The notes: a model not told the origin generated them from the letters alone. Numbered from the stretch's first letter, positions 17,315 to 25,470 are shown. The stretch: 64,000 bases of DNA from Flavobacteriales bacterium UBA4110 (GCA_002383165.1 DFXK01000011.1:305251-369250); one strand, 5' to 3'. Numbers and translations: made by a program.

Positions 17315-17784
17315 TGAAATCATTGAAATACATATTATTATTTTTTTGTTTGATAAGTTTATCAGCTTGTCTTAATCGGTATAATAATATGCCGGCTAAA
17401 AATAATACGTCAGCAAGACAAACTTTAGCTAAAAGCTTTGCTGAAAATTTTTTAGCTAAATGTGAAAAAAAGGACTATTCTGAAATCAACGGTTTCAATA
17501 TAGATGTCAATATGAAGAATTATTTCTCTCAAGAAAGAAATAAAACTGTTTGCGAAAGCTTCGAAAAAAAATATGGAAAATTAGAAATTGGAAGCTTATA
17601 CGCTGCTAAAACTAATGTTTATCCGTCAGATTTTTATGACTTGTTTGTTTTCAATATCAAAACTGAAAAAAATGATAGTGTCAAATATCTGAGAGTAGGA
17701 ATGACAAGAGACAAGGACTATATTAATACATTTTATTTGTCCAAAACACCATATAATAAATGGTATAAAAGAAAAAAGAAATGA
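17314..17784 (+). CDS. Unknown lipoprotein inserted between murG and murC
   Basis: A 156-residue protein that I do not recognise. A signal peptide with lipobox (LISLSAC, Cys at about residue 19) indicates a lipoprotein. The rest is hydrophilic and basic, ending KWYKRKKK, with a possible mixed alpha/beta domain (FAENFLAKCEKKDYSEING...VRMTRDKDYIN-like spacing). Its ATG overlaps the murG stop by one base (TAATG). Its stop overlaps the murC start by four (ATGA), so it is translationally coupled on both sides and must be made with the Mur enzymes. A role in the envelope is an inference from location only. Codon use is slightly more AT-rich than the neighbours. Confidence 0.75.
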   Translation: MKSLKYILLFFCLISLSACLNRYNNMPAKNNTSARQTLAKSFAENFLAKCEKKDYSEINGFNIDVNMKNYFSQERNKTVCESFEKKYGKLEIGSLYAAKTNVYPSDFYDLFVFNIKTEKNDSVKYLRVGMTRDKDYINTFYLSKTPYNKWYKRKKK

Positions 17785-19139
17785 GCATCTTAAATAAATA
17801 TCAAAACTTCTATTTCATCGGCATCGGTGGGATTGGGATGAGTGCGCTGGCGAGATATTTTCACGCTAACGGCAAAAATGTTTTGGGTTATGATAAAACG
17901 CCTACAAAATTGACAGCTCAACTTGGTTTTGAAGGCATTGATATTTCGTTTGAAGATGGGATTGATGAGAAAATTGTGGCGTTCGACAAAGAAGAAACGC
18001 TTGTGATTTACACACCGGCAATTAAGAAATTGGGAATTCTGGATTATTTCGCAAGTGAAAGCTTTGAAATTTTGAAGAGAGCGAAAGTTCTTGGATTAAT
18101 CACAGAAAATACGGATTGCATCGCCGTTGCAGGAACTCACGGAAAGACAACAACTTCTACTTTAATTGCGCATTTGTGCAAAGAAGCTAATCTTCCGTCA
18201 TCTGCATTTTTAGGTGGAATTTCGGAAAATTTCAAATCAAATTTCGATTACAATGGAAATCAGTTTTCTGTAGTTGAAGCCGATGAATATGACAGAAGTT
18301 TTTTAAACCTTTCTCCAGATTGGGCAGTGGTAACGTCGATTGATGCTGACCATTTGGATATTTACGGAGATAGACTTCATATTGAAGAAGGATTCCGTCA
18401 GTTTGCAGCTTTGGTTCCGAATGACAATCAGTTGTTTGTAAGAAAAGGAATTGCGATTGGAAGAGAACATTTGACTTATGCAGTGAATGAAGAAGCGGAC
18501 TATTATTCCGATAATCTGAGAATGGACCACGATAAAATCTATTTTGATTTTCATACTCCAACGGAAGAAATTGAAGATTTTGTTTGGGAAATTCCCGGAA
18601 TTCACAATGTTGAAAATGCAACGGTTGCTTTGGCAATTCTAAGTAATTTGGGTGTAGATTTCGATACTTTGAAAAAAGCAATTGCAAGTTTTAAAGGCAT
18701 CAAGAGAAGATATACGAAACATATTTTCGATAACGGAAAGATTTATATTGATGATTATGCACATCATCCAACAGAACTGAATGCAGTAATTGGCTCGATA
18801 AAAACTTTTTATCCGACCAAGAAATTGTTGGTGGTTTTCCAACCTCATCTTTTCAGCAGAACGAGAGATTTTGCTGAGGATTTTGCAAGAAGTCTGGAAA
18901 ACGGAGATGACTTGTTGTTGTTAGATATTTATCCAGCGAGAGAACTTCAGGAAAATTTTGAAGGAATTACTTCGAGCTGGTTAGCCGAAAAAATTGAAAC
19001 AGAAAACAAAGAAGTCTGCACATTGCAAGAGACTTTTGAAAAAATAAAAGAAAAAGACTTTGATATTTTATTGACAGTCGGAGCGGGAAATATTGATACA
19101 CTTTACGACCCGATTATGGAATGGCTTCCGAATGTTTGA
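17781..19139 (+). CDS. murC: UDP-N-acetylmuramate--L-alanine ligase
   Basis: First amino-acid-adding Mur ligase: joins L-alanine to UDP-MurNAc with ATP. The N-terminal FIGIGGIGMSALA nucleotide loop, AGTHGKTTTST P-loop (about residue 116), VEADEYDRSFL, DADHLDIY, and DDYAHHPTE blocks are all in order. It is 452 residues long. The start overlaps the preceding lipoprotein stop (ATGA). Downstream lies the GxxExxY cassette. Confidence 0.96.
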   Translation: MSILNKYQNFYFIGIGGIGMSALARYFHANGKNVLGYDKTPTKLTAQLGFEGIDISFEDGIDEKIVAFDKEETLVIYTPAIKKLGILDYFASESFEILKRAKVLGLITENTDCIAVAGTHGKTTTSTLIAHLCKEANLPSSAFLGGISENFKSNFDYNGNQFSVVEADEYDRSFLNLSPDWAVVTSIDADHLDIYGDRLHIEEGFRQFAALVPNDNQLFVRKGIAIGREHLTYAVNEEADYYSDNLRMDHDKIYFDFHTPTEEIEDFVWEIPGIHNVENATVALAILSNLGVDFDTLKKAIASFKGIKRRYTKHIFDNGKIYIDDYAHHPTELNAVIGSIKTFYPTKKLLVVFQPHLFSRTRDFAEDFARSLENGDDLLLLDIYPARELQENFEGITSSWLAEKIETENKEVCTLQETFEKIKEKDFDILLTVGAGNIDTLYDPIMEWLPNV

Positions 19140-19144
19140 TTTTA

Positions 19145-19230
19145 AACACAAGGTTCGCAAGGTTCGCAAGGAAATTTTTATAAATATTGAAAACAATTTC
19201 GGGACGCAAAGGCGTTTCACTCAGCAAATG
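19145..19230. repeat. Left copy of the CGCAAAGGCG-family repeat flanking the GxxExxY gene
   Basis: The copy starts with tandem AAGGTTCGC units (about 19150-19171) and ends in a conserved 26-nt block at 19205-19230. That block is complementary at 21 of 26 positions to 19625-19650. Its first 21 bases are an exact reverse complement of 20736-20756 in the ftsQ-ftsA gap. Confidence 0.75.
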
Positions 19231-19244
19231 AAAATTGAAAATAA

Positions 19245-19623
19245 ATGAATGAAAACGAAATTTCAAGTATTGTGTTTGATGCAGGAATGAAAATTCATCG
19301 CAAACTTGGAGTTGGTCTTTACGAAAATGTCTATGAAGAGTGTCTGGCTTATGAACTGAAGGAAAGGAAGATTGATTGTTGAAAGACAAAAAGATATTAA
19401 GGTTGAATATGAAAATTTGATTATTCAAAAAGCATTTAGAGTTGATTTATTAATTGAAAACAAATTGATTATAGAAATAAAAGCAGTTCCAGAAATTAAT
19501 GATTATCATTTTTTCCAGCTTTTAAATTATTTAAGATTAACAGAAATGAAGTTGGGAATGATTTTAAATTTTCATTCAATGTTATTCAAAAATGGAGTAA
19601 AAAGAGTAGTAAACAAATTATAA
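19245..19623 (+). pseudogene. Frameshifted GxxExxY protein gene
   Basis: The first frame (19245-19382) reads MNENEISSIVFDAG, then GVGLYENVYEECLAYELKERK, which contains the name motif G-x-x-E-x-x-Y. It then stops. The rest of the family (IVERQKDIKVEYE, FRVDLLIENKLIIEIKAV, LLNYLRLTEMKLGMILNF) continues in the +1 frame from about 19372 to the stop at 19621-19623. One extra base, or two missing, near 19368-19373 explains this; the site is not a homopolymer. GxxExxY proteins are small, of unknown function, and have a PD-(D/E)XK-nuclease-like E-x-K core, here the DLLIE...EIKAV segment. The gene lies inside the dcw operon between inverted repeat copies. A sequencing error or programmed frameshift cannot be excluded. 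Confidence 0.8.
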
Positions 19624-19624
19624 A

Positions 19625-19705
19625 CAATTGCTGAGCAAAGCGCCCTTGCGAACGAAAATAATCAGCATTAATGTAAAAAGACTTAGCGCTCGTTGCGTTA
19701 AAAAT
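19625..19705. repeat. Right (inverted) copy of the CGCAAAGGCG-family repeat
   Basis: Reverse-oriented copy. The inner 26-nt block 19625-19650 pairs with 19205-19230. The outer GACTTAGCGCTCGTTGCGTT pairs about 13 of 19 with the left tandem units near 19145. It begins 2 nt after the stop of the enclosed gene and ends just before ftsQ. Confidence 0.7.
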
Positions 19706-19713
19706 AAAGAAGA

Positions 19714-20715
19714 ATGAAAAACAAATGGAGAATATTGAAGATACTCGTGACAGTTATCCTTTTTGGATTTCTGCTCAGTTTCTCGTTGAAGCGTTTCAAC
19801 AACGCTAAGATGGAGAACGTTTCTATCAATATGAACCAAAGCAAAACGCCGGTTTATTTCATTGATGAGAAAGACATCAAGGATTTGGTAAAACAATACA
19901 ATCCGACAAGAAAAATTGGAGATGTGAAGATTCCGGAACTGGAGAAGAAGATTAATGAAAATCCATTCGTTGACAGCGCAAATGTTTATATGAATCTAAA
20001 TGGAAACCTGAATGTTGATATCAAACAGCGTGTTCCGGTTTTCAGATTAAGCAAAAATGGAAAGGATTTTTATGTCGATGAAAAAGGTGTTGAATTCCCG
20101 ATTTCGAGAAACTTTTCTTATCCGTGTATGTTGGTGATGGGTGATGTAGATGCTTCGGAATATCAGAAACTGGGACAATTGGTTGAGAAAATTGACAAAG
20201 ATGATTTCAGCAAAAAATATTTCATCGGAATCAAAAAAGAAAAAGACAGTTATAATCTTCTCACTAGCGATGGGAATTACAAAGTTGAGATTGGAGATTT
20301 AGAAAACATTGATTTTAAGGTTAAAGGATTTAAAACTTTTGTAGAGAAATATCTGGTTTACCAAAATCCCAATAAGTATAAAAAGATTTCGGTTAAATAC
20401 AATAATCAAATTGTAACCACACTGAATCCTTATTTCAAAGAAAACGACAGTATTCTGAGAAATGCACCAAAAATTGAAATAAAGCCAGAAGTAGAAAGTC
20501 ACAAGACGGAAGAAAAAAAATCGGAAAGCAAACCGGAACCGAAAAAAGAAATAAAAAAAGCTGAACCTAAAAAATCAGAAGTCAAAAAAGAATCTTCAAA
20601 ACCGAAAAAAGTAGAGAAGAAATCTGAACCGAAAAAATCTACAGAAAAGAAAAAGGAAACCTCTTCCAAATCGTCTTCTGACAAAAAGAAAAAAGCAAAA
20701 GTAGTAGTAGAATAA
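19714..20715 (+). CDS. ftsQ: Cell-division protein FtsQ with a long charged C-terminal tail
   Basis: Bitopic divisome protein: one membrane segment (ILVTVILFGFLLSFSL), then a POTRA-like region (INMNQSKTPVYFIDEKDIKDLV...NPFVDSANVYMNLNGNLNVDIKQRVPVFRL) and the beta domain typical of FtsQ/DivIB. In the cluster it precedes ftsA and ftsZ, as expected. From about residue 255 to the end (333) the periplasmic tail is almost only K, E, P and S, in PKK/SE repeats. FtsQ proteins usually lack such a tail, and it may bind peptidoglycan or anionic polymer (inference). Confidence 0.9.
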   Translation: MKNKWRILKILVTVILFGFLLSFSLKRFNNAKMENVSINMNQSKTPVYFIDEKDIKDLVKQYNPTRKIGDVKIPELEKKINENPFVDSANVYMNLNGNLNVDIKQRVPVFRLSKNGKDFYVDEKGVEFPISRNFSYPCMLVMGDVDASEYQKLGQLVEKIDKDDFSKKYFIGIKKEKDSYNLLTSDGNYKVEIGDLENIDFKVKGFKTFVEKYLVYQNPNKYKKISVKYNNQIVTTLNPYFKENDSILRNAPKIEIKPEVESHKTEEKKSESKPEPKKEIKKAEPKKSEVKKESSKPKKVEKKSEPKKSTEKKKETSSKSSSDKKKKAKVVVE

Positions 20716-20729
20716 ATTAGATAAATAAA

Positions 20730-20815
20730 GTCTTAGCTGAGTGAAACGCCTTTGCGAACTTAAAAGCATAATAATGGTAAAATAAAACTTTGCGGACTTT
20801 GCGTTAAAAATTAAA
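20730..20815. repeat. Solo copy of the CGCAAAGGCG-family repeat between ftsQ and ftsA
   Basis: Same orientation as the right copy at 19625. It contains the 21-nt exact match to the left copy (20736-20756 against 19205-19225) and ends in ACTTTGCGGACTTTGCG units. It represents the element without a cargo gene. Confidence 0.75.
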
Positions 20816-20836
20816 AAAAATCAAATCGAGCATATA

Positions 20837-22222
20837 ATGGAAAATCAAGAGTATTCAGTAGGTCTGGACATTGGGACAACTAAGATTGTCGCCATTGTCG
20901 GAAGACGTAACGCTCACGGAAAAATCGAAATCCTGGGCGTTGGGAAGGCTAAAAGTCTTGGTGTTCACAAAGGAATCGTGAACAACATTTCCCAAACCAT
21001 CAATTCCATCAAAACTGCAGTTGCAGAAGCGCAATCCAGCGCCGGTGTTCCTATTCACAAGGTAACTGTAGGAATTGCAGGAAAACATATCCGTTCTCTC
21101 CAACATTCGGATTACATCATGAGAGAGCATCCGGACAGATACATCACAGAAGATGATATCGAAAAACTAAAAGACCAGGTAAAGAAACTGGTAATGTTAC
21201 CTGGCGAAGAAATTATCCACGTTTTGCCTCAGGAATACAAAGTAGATTCTGAAGGCGAAATCCAAGAACCAGTTGGGATGCACGGCAAAAGATTAGAAGC
21301 TAATTTCCACGTTGTTGTGGGACAGATGGGTTCTATCAGAAACATTGCGAGATGCGTTCGCGAAGCAGGTCTTGAGATGGAAGCTTTGACATTAGAACCT
21401 TTGGCATCGTCTGAAGCGGTTCTTACAAAAGAAGAAAAAGAAGCAGGTGTTGCGATTGTTGATATTGGTGGTGGAACTACGGATATCGCAATTTTTAAAG
21501 ACAACATCATTCGTCATACTTGCGTGATTCCTTACGGAGGTGGAATTATCACTGATGATATTAAGGAAGGATGTTCTATCATCGAGAAACACGCAGAACA
21601 ACTGAAAGTGAAATTCGGTTCGTCTGTTCCGGAATTGGAAAAAGACAGCACCTATGTGACAATCCCAGGATTGCACGGTCGTCCGGATAAAGAGATTTCG
21701 TTGAAGGTTTTGGCTCAGATTATCAATGCAAGAGTTGAAGAAATTCTTGAAATGGTCAATACTGAATTAAAGGCTTACGGTGCATTTGAACAAAAGAAAA
21801 AACTGATTGCAGGAATCGTTTTGACAGGCGGTGGTTCCAATTTGAGAAACCTTCGTCAATTAGCGAATTACACAACCGGATTCGACAGCAGAATTGGATT
21901 CGCTAACGAATATGTGGCGAACGATAAAAACCAATATCTGAAAGGACCAGAATTTGCTACGTCCATTGGTTTATTGATGGAAAGCCTCAAAATCCGAGAT
22001 AAAAGAATTCTTCCAACAGAGGAAAAAATTATTGAAGAAGTTGTGGCAAAAGCAGAGCCTGTTTCTCAGCCAACTCCAACTGCGGAAGTTGAAAGACCTC
22101 AACCGGTTCAGCATATCGAAGAAGTGTCGAAACCAAAAGAAGAAGTCAGAAGAAGCAAACCAACTTTCGGACAGTCTCTAATGGATAAAGTGAAAAAATT
22201 CTTCGAGGAAGTAGAAGAGTAA
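20837..22222 (+). CDS. ftsA: Cell-division protein FtsA
   Basis: Actin-like ATPase that tethers FtsZ filaments to the membrane. Phosphate loop 1 SVGLDIGTTKIVAIVG is at the N-terminus, and VAIVDIGGGTTDIAIF and GIVLTGGGSNLRNL follow as in the actin fold. The SHS2-type 1C domain lies between. The C-terminus SLMDKVKKFFEEVEE is the expected amphipathic membrane-targeting helix, after a P/E-rich linker. It is 461 residues long. It lies in the standard ftsQ-ftsA-ftsZ order. Confidence 0.96.
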   Translation: MENQEYSVGLDIGTTKIVAIVGRRNAHGKIEILGVGKAKSLGVHKGIVNNISQTINSIKTAVAEAQSSAGVPIHKVTVGIAGKHIRSLQHSDYIMREHPDRYITEDDIEKLKDQVKKLVMLPGEEIIHVLPQEYKVDSEGEIQEPVGMHGKRLEANFHVVVGQMGSIRNIARCVREAGLEMEALTLEPLASSEAVLTKEEKEAGVAIVDIGGGTTDIAIFKDNIIRHTCVIPYGGGIITDDIKEGCSIIEKHAEQLKVKFGSSVPELEKDSTYVTIPGLHGRPDKEISLKVLAQIINARVEEILEMVNTELKAYGAFEQKKKLIAGIVLTGGGSNLRNLRQLANYTTGFDSRIGFANEYVANDKNQYLKGPEFATSIGLLMESLKIRDKRILPTEEKIIEEVVAKAEPVSQPTPTAEVERPQPVQHIEEVSKPKEEVRRSKPTFGQSLMDKVKKFFEEVEE

Positions 22223-22243
22223 ATAATAATTGTAAAATTGCGG

Positions 22244-22301
22244 AATCGTGGAATCGTAAAACCAGCAAAAGCCTATTTTGCAAATCAACGATTTAACGAT
22301 T
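22244..22301. repeat. Palindromic spacer (AATCGT family) between ftsA and ftsZ
   Basis: The left arm at 22244-22257 (AATCGTGGAATCGT) and right arm at 22288-22301 (ACGATTTAACGATT) are complementary at 12 of 14 positions around a 30-nt loop. No T tract follows, so I do not call it a terminator. Confidence 0.6.
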
Positions 22302-22329
22302 TAACAAAAATTGAGAAAAATAAAATACT

Positions 22330-24210
22330 ATGGACAATATAAATAATACACAAGGATTTTCATTTGATTTACCAAAGGGCAATTCTTCAATTATTAAAGT
22401 AATTGGTGTTGGCGGTGGCGGAAACAACGCTCTAAAACATATGTACGAAAAGGGGATTTATGGTGTAGATTTCGTGATCTGTAATACCGATGCACAGACG
22501 CTTGATAATAATCCTGTGGCCAACAAAGTGCAGTTGGGCGTTACAATGACAGAAGGTCTTGGAGCTGGCGCTGACCCAGAAGTGGGAGAAAAAGCAGCCA
22601 TCGAAAGTATTGATGATATCAAAGCATCAATGGGACAGAATACCAAAATGGTTTTCATCACTGCAGGAATGGGCGGTGGAACGGGAACTGGTGCGGCGCC
22701 TGTGATTGCAAAAGTGGCTAAGGAAATGGGGATTCTTACTGTAGGAATCGTAACCGTACCTTTTAGTTTCGAAGGAAAAAGAAGATTGGACCAAGCTAAT
22801 TTAGGTTTGGAAAAATTGAGAAATAATGTTGATTCTTTAATTGTCATTAATAATGATAAACTGAGACAGCAATTCGGGAATCTAGGTTTCAAACAAGGAT
22901 TCTCCAAAGCCGATGAAGTTTTGACCAATGCGGCAAAAGGAATGGCAGAAGTGATTACTGGTTATTTCGATGTGAATATTGACTTCCGTGATGCTAAATC
23001 TGTTTTGGCTAATTCCGGAACAGCATTGATGTCAACTGGCGTTGCCACTGGCGAGAAAAAAGCAGAAGAAGCGGTTAAAAAAGCCTTGGATTCTCCATTG
23101 TTGAATGACAACAAAATCACTGGTGCGAAAAACGTTCTACTATTGATTAGAAGTGGTGTTTCTGAGGTAACGATGGACGAAATCGGGGTGATTATGGATT
23201 ATATCCAAAAAGAGGCTGGAAACACAGCAGACATCATTTTTGGAGTTGGAACAGATGAGGAATTGGGCGACGCAGTGAGCGTTTTGGTGATTGCAACTGG
23301 TTTCTCTAATGAAGACAAAAAGCACTCTGGCGTTACAGAGACCATCAAATATACTTTGGAAGACAGACCAACGCCTTCTTCCAGACATAGAGAATCTCCG
23401 TTTAAAAGCCGAGCTCAGGAAGAAAGACAACAGCCAGAATCTGGAAAGAATTTTTTTCGATTAGAAGATGATGACGATTTCAGAACTTCGAATTTTCCAA
23501 CTAATTCTTTAGGAGAAAGTCTTGTGGAAGAAGTTAAAACCGATACGCAAATCATCGAGAACGAGGAAATCCAAGATTTCTCAAATGATTATCGACCAAA
23601 CGAAAAGCAAGAATATAACCTTTTCAATTTTGACGAAGACGATAGCTATGATCTCGATTTAGAACCACAATCTTTTACTTTCGAAGTGGAAGATAAGCCA
23701 AAAGCATCTTTCAAAGAAGAAGAAATTGAGAAGCCTGTTGAAGTAACTTTTACAATCAACGAAGCGGCTTTTGAAGAGGAATTTCCTGTGATAGAAAAGC
23801 AAGTAGTTTCAGAAATTAAGACTGAATTGACTGATGAAACACAAACTGAGGAAATAAAGAAAACGGAAAATCCTACTGCTTTTTCTTTCACATCGGAAGT
23901 TAAAGAAGAAATTGTTGAGCAAAAATTGGAAGAACCAGTTCAGGAAACTGAAAGCGGATTCACATTTTTCAACAAAACGCCTGATGCTTCAAAAGCTTTG
24001 GAAAGAAGAAACAAGTTGAAAGAATTCAATTCCAGATATCAGCAGTTTGATAATGAAAATGTTTTTGAAACCGTTCCGGCTTTCAAAAGGAAAAATATAA
24101 ACATAGATGGTTCCAATGCATCAGACCAACACATCAACACGTATTTGTCTGATAATAATGGAAGTATGCAACTGAGAGAAAACCGTTTCCTTAATAAAGA
24201 TGTAGATTAA
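22330..24210 (+). CDS. ftsZ: Cell-division protein FtsZ with a long C-terminal linker
   Basis: Tubulin-like GTPase that forms the Z ring. IKVIGVGGGGNNAL, the T4 signature GGGTGTGAAPVIA and NNDKLRQQFG are intact; the globular domain ends at about residue 335. The remaining 290 residues form an acidic, E/K/T-rich disordered linker, ending in LRENRFLNKDVD, a probable C-terminal FtsA-binding peptide. At 626 residues it is far longer than E. coli FtsZ (383), but such long tails are common in Bacteroidota. Confidence 0.96.
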   Translation: MDNINNTQGFSFDLPKGNSSIIKVIGVGGGGNNALKHMYEKGIYGVDFVICNTDAQTLDNNPVANKVQLGVTMTEGLGAGADPEVGEKAAIESIDDIKASMGQNTKMVFITAGMGGGTGTGAAPVIAKVAKEMGILTVGIVTVPFSFEGKRRLDQANLGLEKLRNNVDSLIVINNDKLRQQFGNLGFKQGFSKADEVLTNAAKGMAEVITGYFDVNIDFRDAKSVLANSGTALMSTGVATGEKKAEEAVKKALDSPLLNDNKITGAKNVLLLIRSGVSEVTMDEIGVIMDYIQKEAGNTADIIFGVGTDEELGDAVSVLVIATGFSNEDKKHSGVTETIKYTLEDRPTPSSRHRESPFKSRAQEERQQPESGKNFFRLEDDDDFRTSNFPTNSLGESLVEEVKTDTQIIENEEIQDFSNDYRPNEKQEYNLFNFDEDDSYDLDLEPQSFTFEVEDKPKASFKEEEIEKPVEVTFTINEAAFEEEFPVIEKQVVSEIKTELTDETQTEEIKKTENPTAFSFTSEVKEEIVEQKLEEPVQETESGFTFFNKTPDASKALERRNKLKEFNSRYQQFDNENVFETVPAFKRKNINIDGSNASDQHINTYLSDNNGSMQLRENRFLNKDVD

Positions 24211-24213
24211 TTT

Positions 24214-24300
24214 GCGATTGGTTTTTGGCAATTCGCTTTTAGCTTCCAATTGAAGCATAATATTAGAAGCCAACCGCCAAAAGCCAACCGCCAAAAGCAG
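24214..24300. repeat. Palindromic spacer (GCCAACCGCCAAAAG family) between ftsZ and yqeY
   Basis: GATTGGTTTTTGGCAATTCG on the left faces two tandem GCCAACCGCCAAAA units on the right. About 16 of 20 positions of the best arm pair are complementary. The sequence is G/C-richer than other spacers and has no coding frame. Confidence 0.55.
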
Positions 24301-24305
24301 AAATT

Positions 24306-24752
24306 ATGAGTTTAGAACAAACAATAAGCGAAGCCATTAAAACGGCGATGAGAGAAAAAGACCGTGTGGCTTTGGATTCTCTCCGTGCTGTAAAAGCGCA
24401 GATTATTTTGTTGCAAACCGAAGCACGAGGTGCCGAAGTTTCACCAGAACAGGAAATCGCCATTTTGCAAAGAATGATAAAGCAGAGAAAGGATTCTTAC
24501 GAGCAATTTACGGCTCAGGGAAGAACAGACCTTGCTGAAGTAGAAGAAGCTCAATCAAAAATCATTGAGAAATTTCTTCCAAAACAATTGTCTGCTGAAG
24601 AATTAGAATCAGAAATCAAAAAAATCATTTCTGAAACCGGAGCAGAATCTCTAAAAGATTTAGGAAAAGTAATGGGCGTTGCTTCCAAAGCATTAGCCGG
24701 AAAATCTGACGGAAAAAGTATTTCCGAAATGGTTAAAAAGTTACTTTCTTAA
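24306..24752 (+). CDS. GatB/YqeY domain-containing protein
   Basis: A 148-residue YqeY-family protein: an N-terminal helical part (ISEAIKTAMREKDRVALDSLRAVKAQI), EIAILQRMIKQRKDSYEQF in the middle, and the C-terminal domain shared with the GatB subunit of amidotransferases (DLGKVMGVASKALAGKSDGKSISEMVKKLL). The molecular role of stand-alone YqeY proteins is unclear; the GatB link suggests tRNA binding. It follows ftsZ and is the last gene before the terminator at 24854, so it is probably the tail of the dcw operon. Confidence 0.9.
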   Translation: MSLEQTISEAIKTAMREKDRVALDSLRAVKAQIILLQTEARGAEVSPEQEIAILQRMIKQRKDSYEQFTAQGRTDLAEVEEAQSKIIEKFLPKQLSAEELESEIKKIISETGAESLKDLGKVMGVASKALAGKSDGKSISEMVKKLLS

Positions 24753-24757
24753 ATGTA

Positions 24758-24826
24758 AATGATAGTTGATAAGTAATATTTGATCATTATTCATCATTTA
24801 TAATTGATCAACTATAAAAACAGGAT
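24758..24826. repeat. Palindromic spacer of the GATAAATGAT family after yqeY
   Basis: AAATGATAGTTGATAA on the left and TCATCATTTATAATTGATCAACTAT on the right. ATAGTTGAT and ATCAACTAT pair perfectly. Same family as the spacers at 7956 and 11869/12250; no cargo gene. The rest of the roughly 300-nt gap up to 25051 holds a terminator and a promoter. Confidence 0.55.
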
Positions 24827-24853
24827 ATACTTAATTTGCATATCGATTTGATT

Positions 24854-24888
24854 AAACCCTTGATCTACGGATTTTGGGTTTTTTATTT
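24854..24888 (+). terminator. Probable intrinsic terminator of the dcw operon
   Basis: AAACCC pairs with GGGTTT, and ATC pairs with GAT around a TACG loop (9 of 12 positions paired), followed by TTTATTT. This is the first hairpin with a T tract that I noticed downstream of mraZ in this strand. Confidence 0.6.
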
Positions 24889-25015
24889 ACTAAATTGAAA
24901 AAGCCTAATACAAAAAAGTGATTATTTTAAAGCAATTTTCTGTCAAAATGGCTCAATATATTTTCGGAATGATTTTAATAGAATGATAAATAATATAATC
25001 AAAGTTTTATTTGAT

Positions 25016-25023
25016 TAAATTTG
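25016..25023 (+). promoter_or_regulatory. -7 element (TAAATTTG) of the bacilliredoxin gene
   Basis: Exact TAnnTTTG match 28 nt before the start codon, leaving a leader of about 20-25 nt. Confidence 0.6.
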
Positions 25024-25051
25024 CAATTCAAATTAATCTAAATATATAATT

Positions 25052-25462
25052 ATGTATCCAGCAGATTTAGTATTGCCAATGAAGGCAGAACTTACAGATA
25101 AAGGTTTCCAAGACCTTACAACACCCTCACAAGTTGATGAAGCGCTTAAACAAAGTGGAACAACACTATTAGTTATCAATTCCGTTTGTGGCTGTGCGGC
25201 AGGCGCTGCAAGACCAGGCGTTTTGTATTCTTTGACCGGTGAGAAAAAGCCCGACCATTTGGTAACAGCATTTGCAGGTTTTGATACAGAAGCCGTAGCA
25301 GAAGCTAGAAGGTTGCTTGCCCCTTTCCCACCAAGCTCACCAGCTGTAGCACTTTTCAAAGATGGCGAGTTGGTACACATGCTAGAAAGACACCACATAG
25401 AAGGTAATCCTGCAGGCGCAATTGCTGCAAATCTTCAGGCTGCTTTCGATGAGTATTGCTAA
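25052..25462 (+). CDS. BrxA/BrxB-family bacilliredoxin (YphP/YqiW)
   Basis: Small thioredoxin-like protein of 136 residues. The family hallmark is a CGC active site, here in NSVCGCAAGAARPG (about residues 47-60). The fold elements LLVINSVC, LVTAFAGFDTEAVAEARRLL, PPSSPAVALFKDGELVHMLERH and a C-terminal AFDEYC follow. In Firmicutes these proteins remove bacillithiol from S-bacillithiolated proteins; whether this organism makes bacillithiol cannot be judged from the window. Monocistronic, with its own promoter and a strong terminator. Confidence 0.9.
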   Translation: MYPADLVLPMKAELTDKGFQDLTTPSQVDEALKQSGTTLLVINSVCGCAAGAARPGVLYSLTGEKKPDHLVTAFAGFDTEAVAEARRLLAPFPPSSPAVALFKDGELVHMLERHHIEGNPAGAIAANLQAAFDEYC

Positions 25463-25470
25463 GAAAAAAT

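Noticed and set aside
19205..20756. CGCAAAGGCG repeats as insertion-sequence terminal inverted repeats
   Set aside because: No transposase gene lies between any pair, and the solo copy is not flanked by target-site duplications that I could see.
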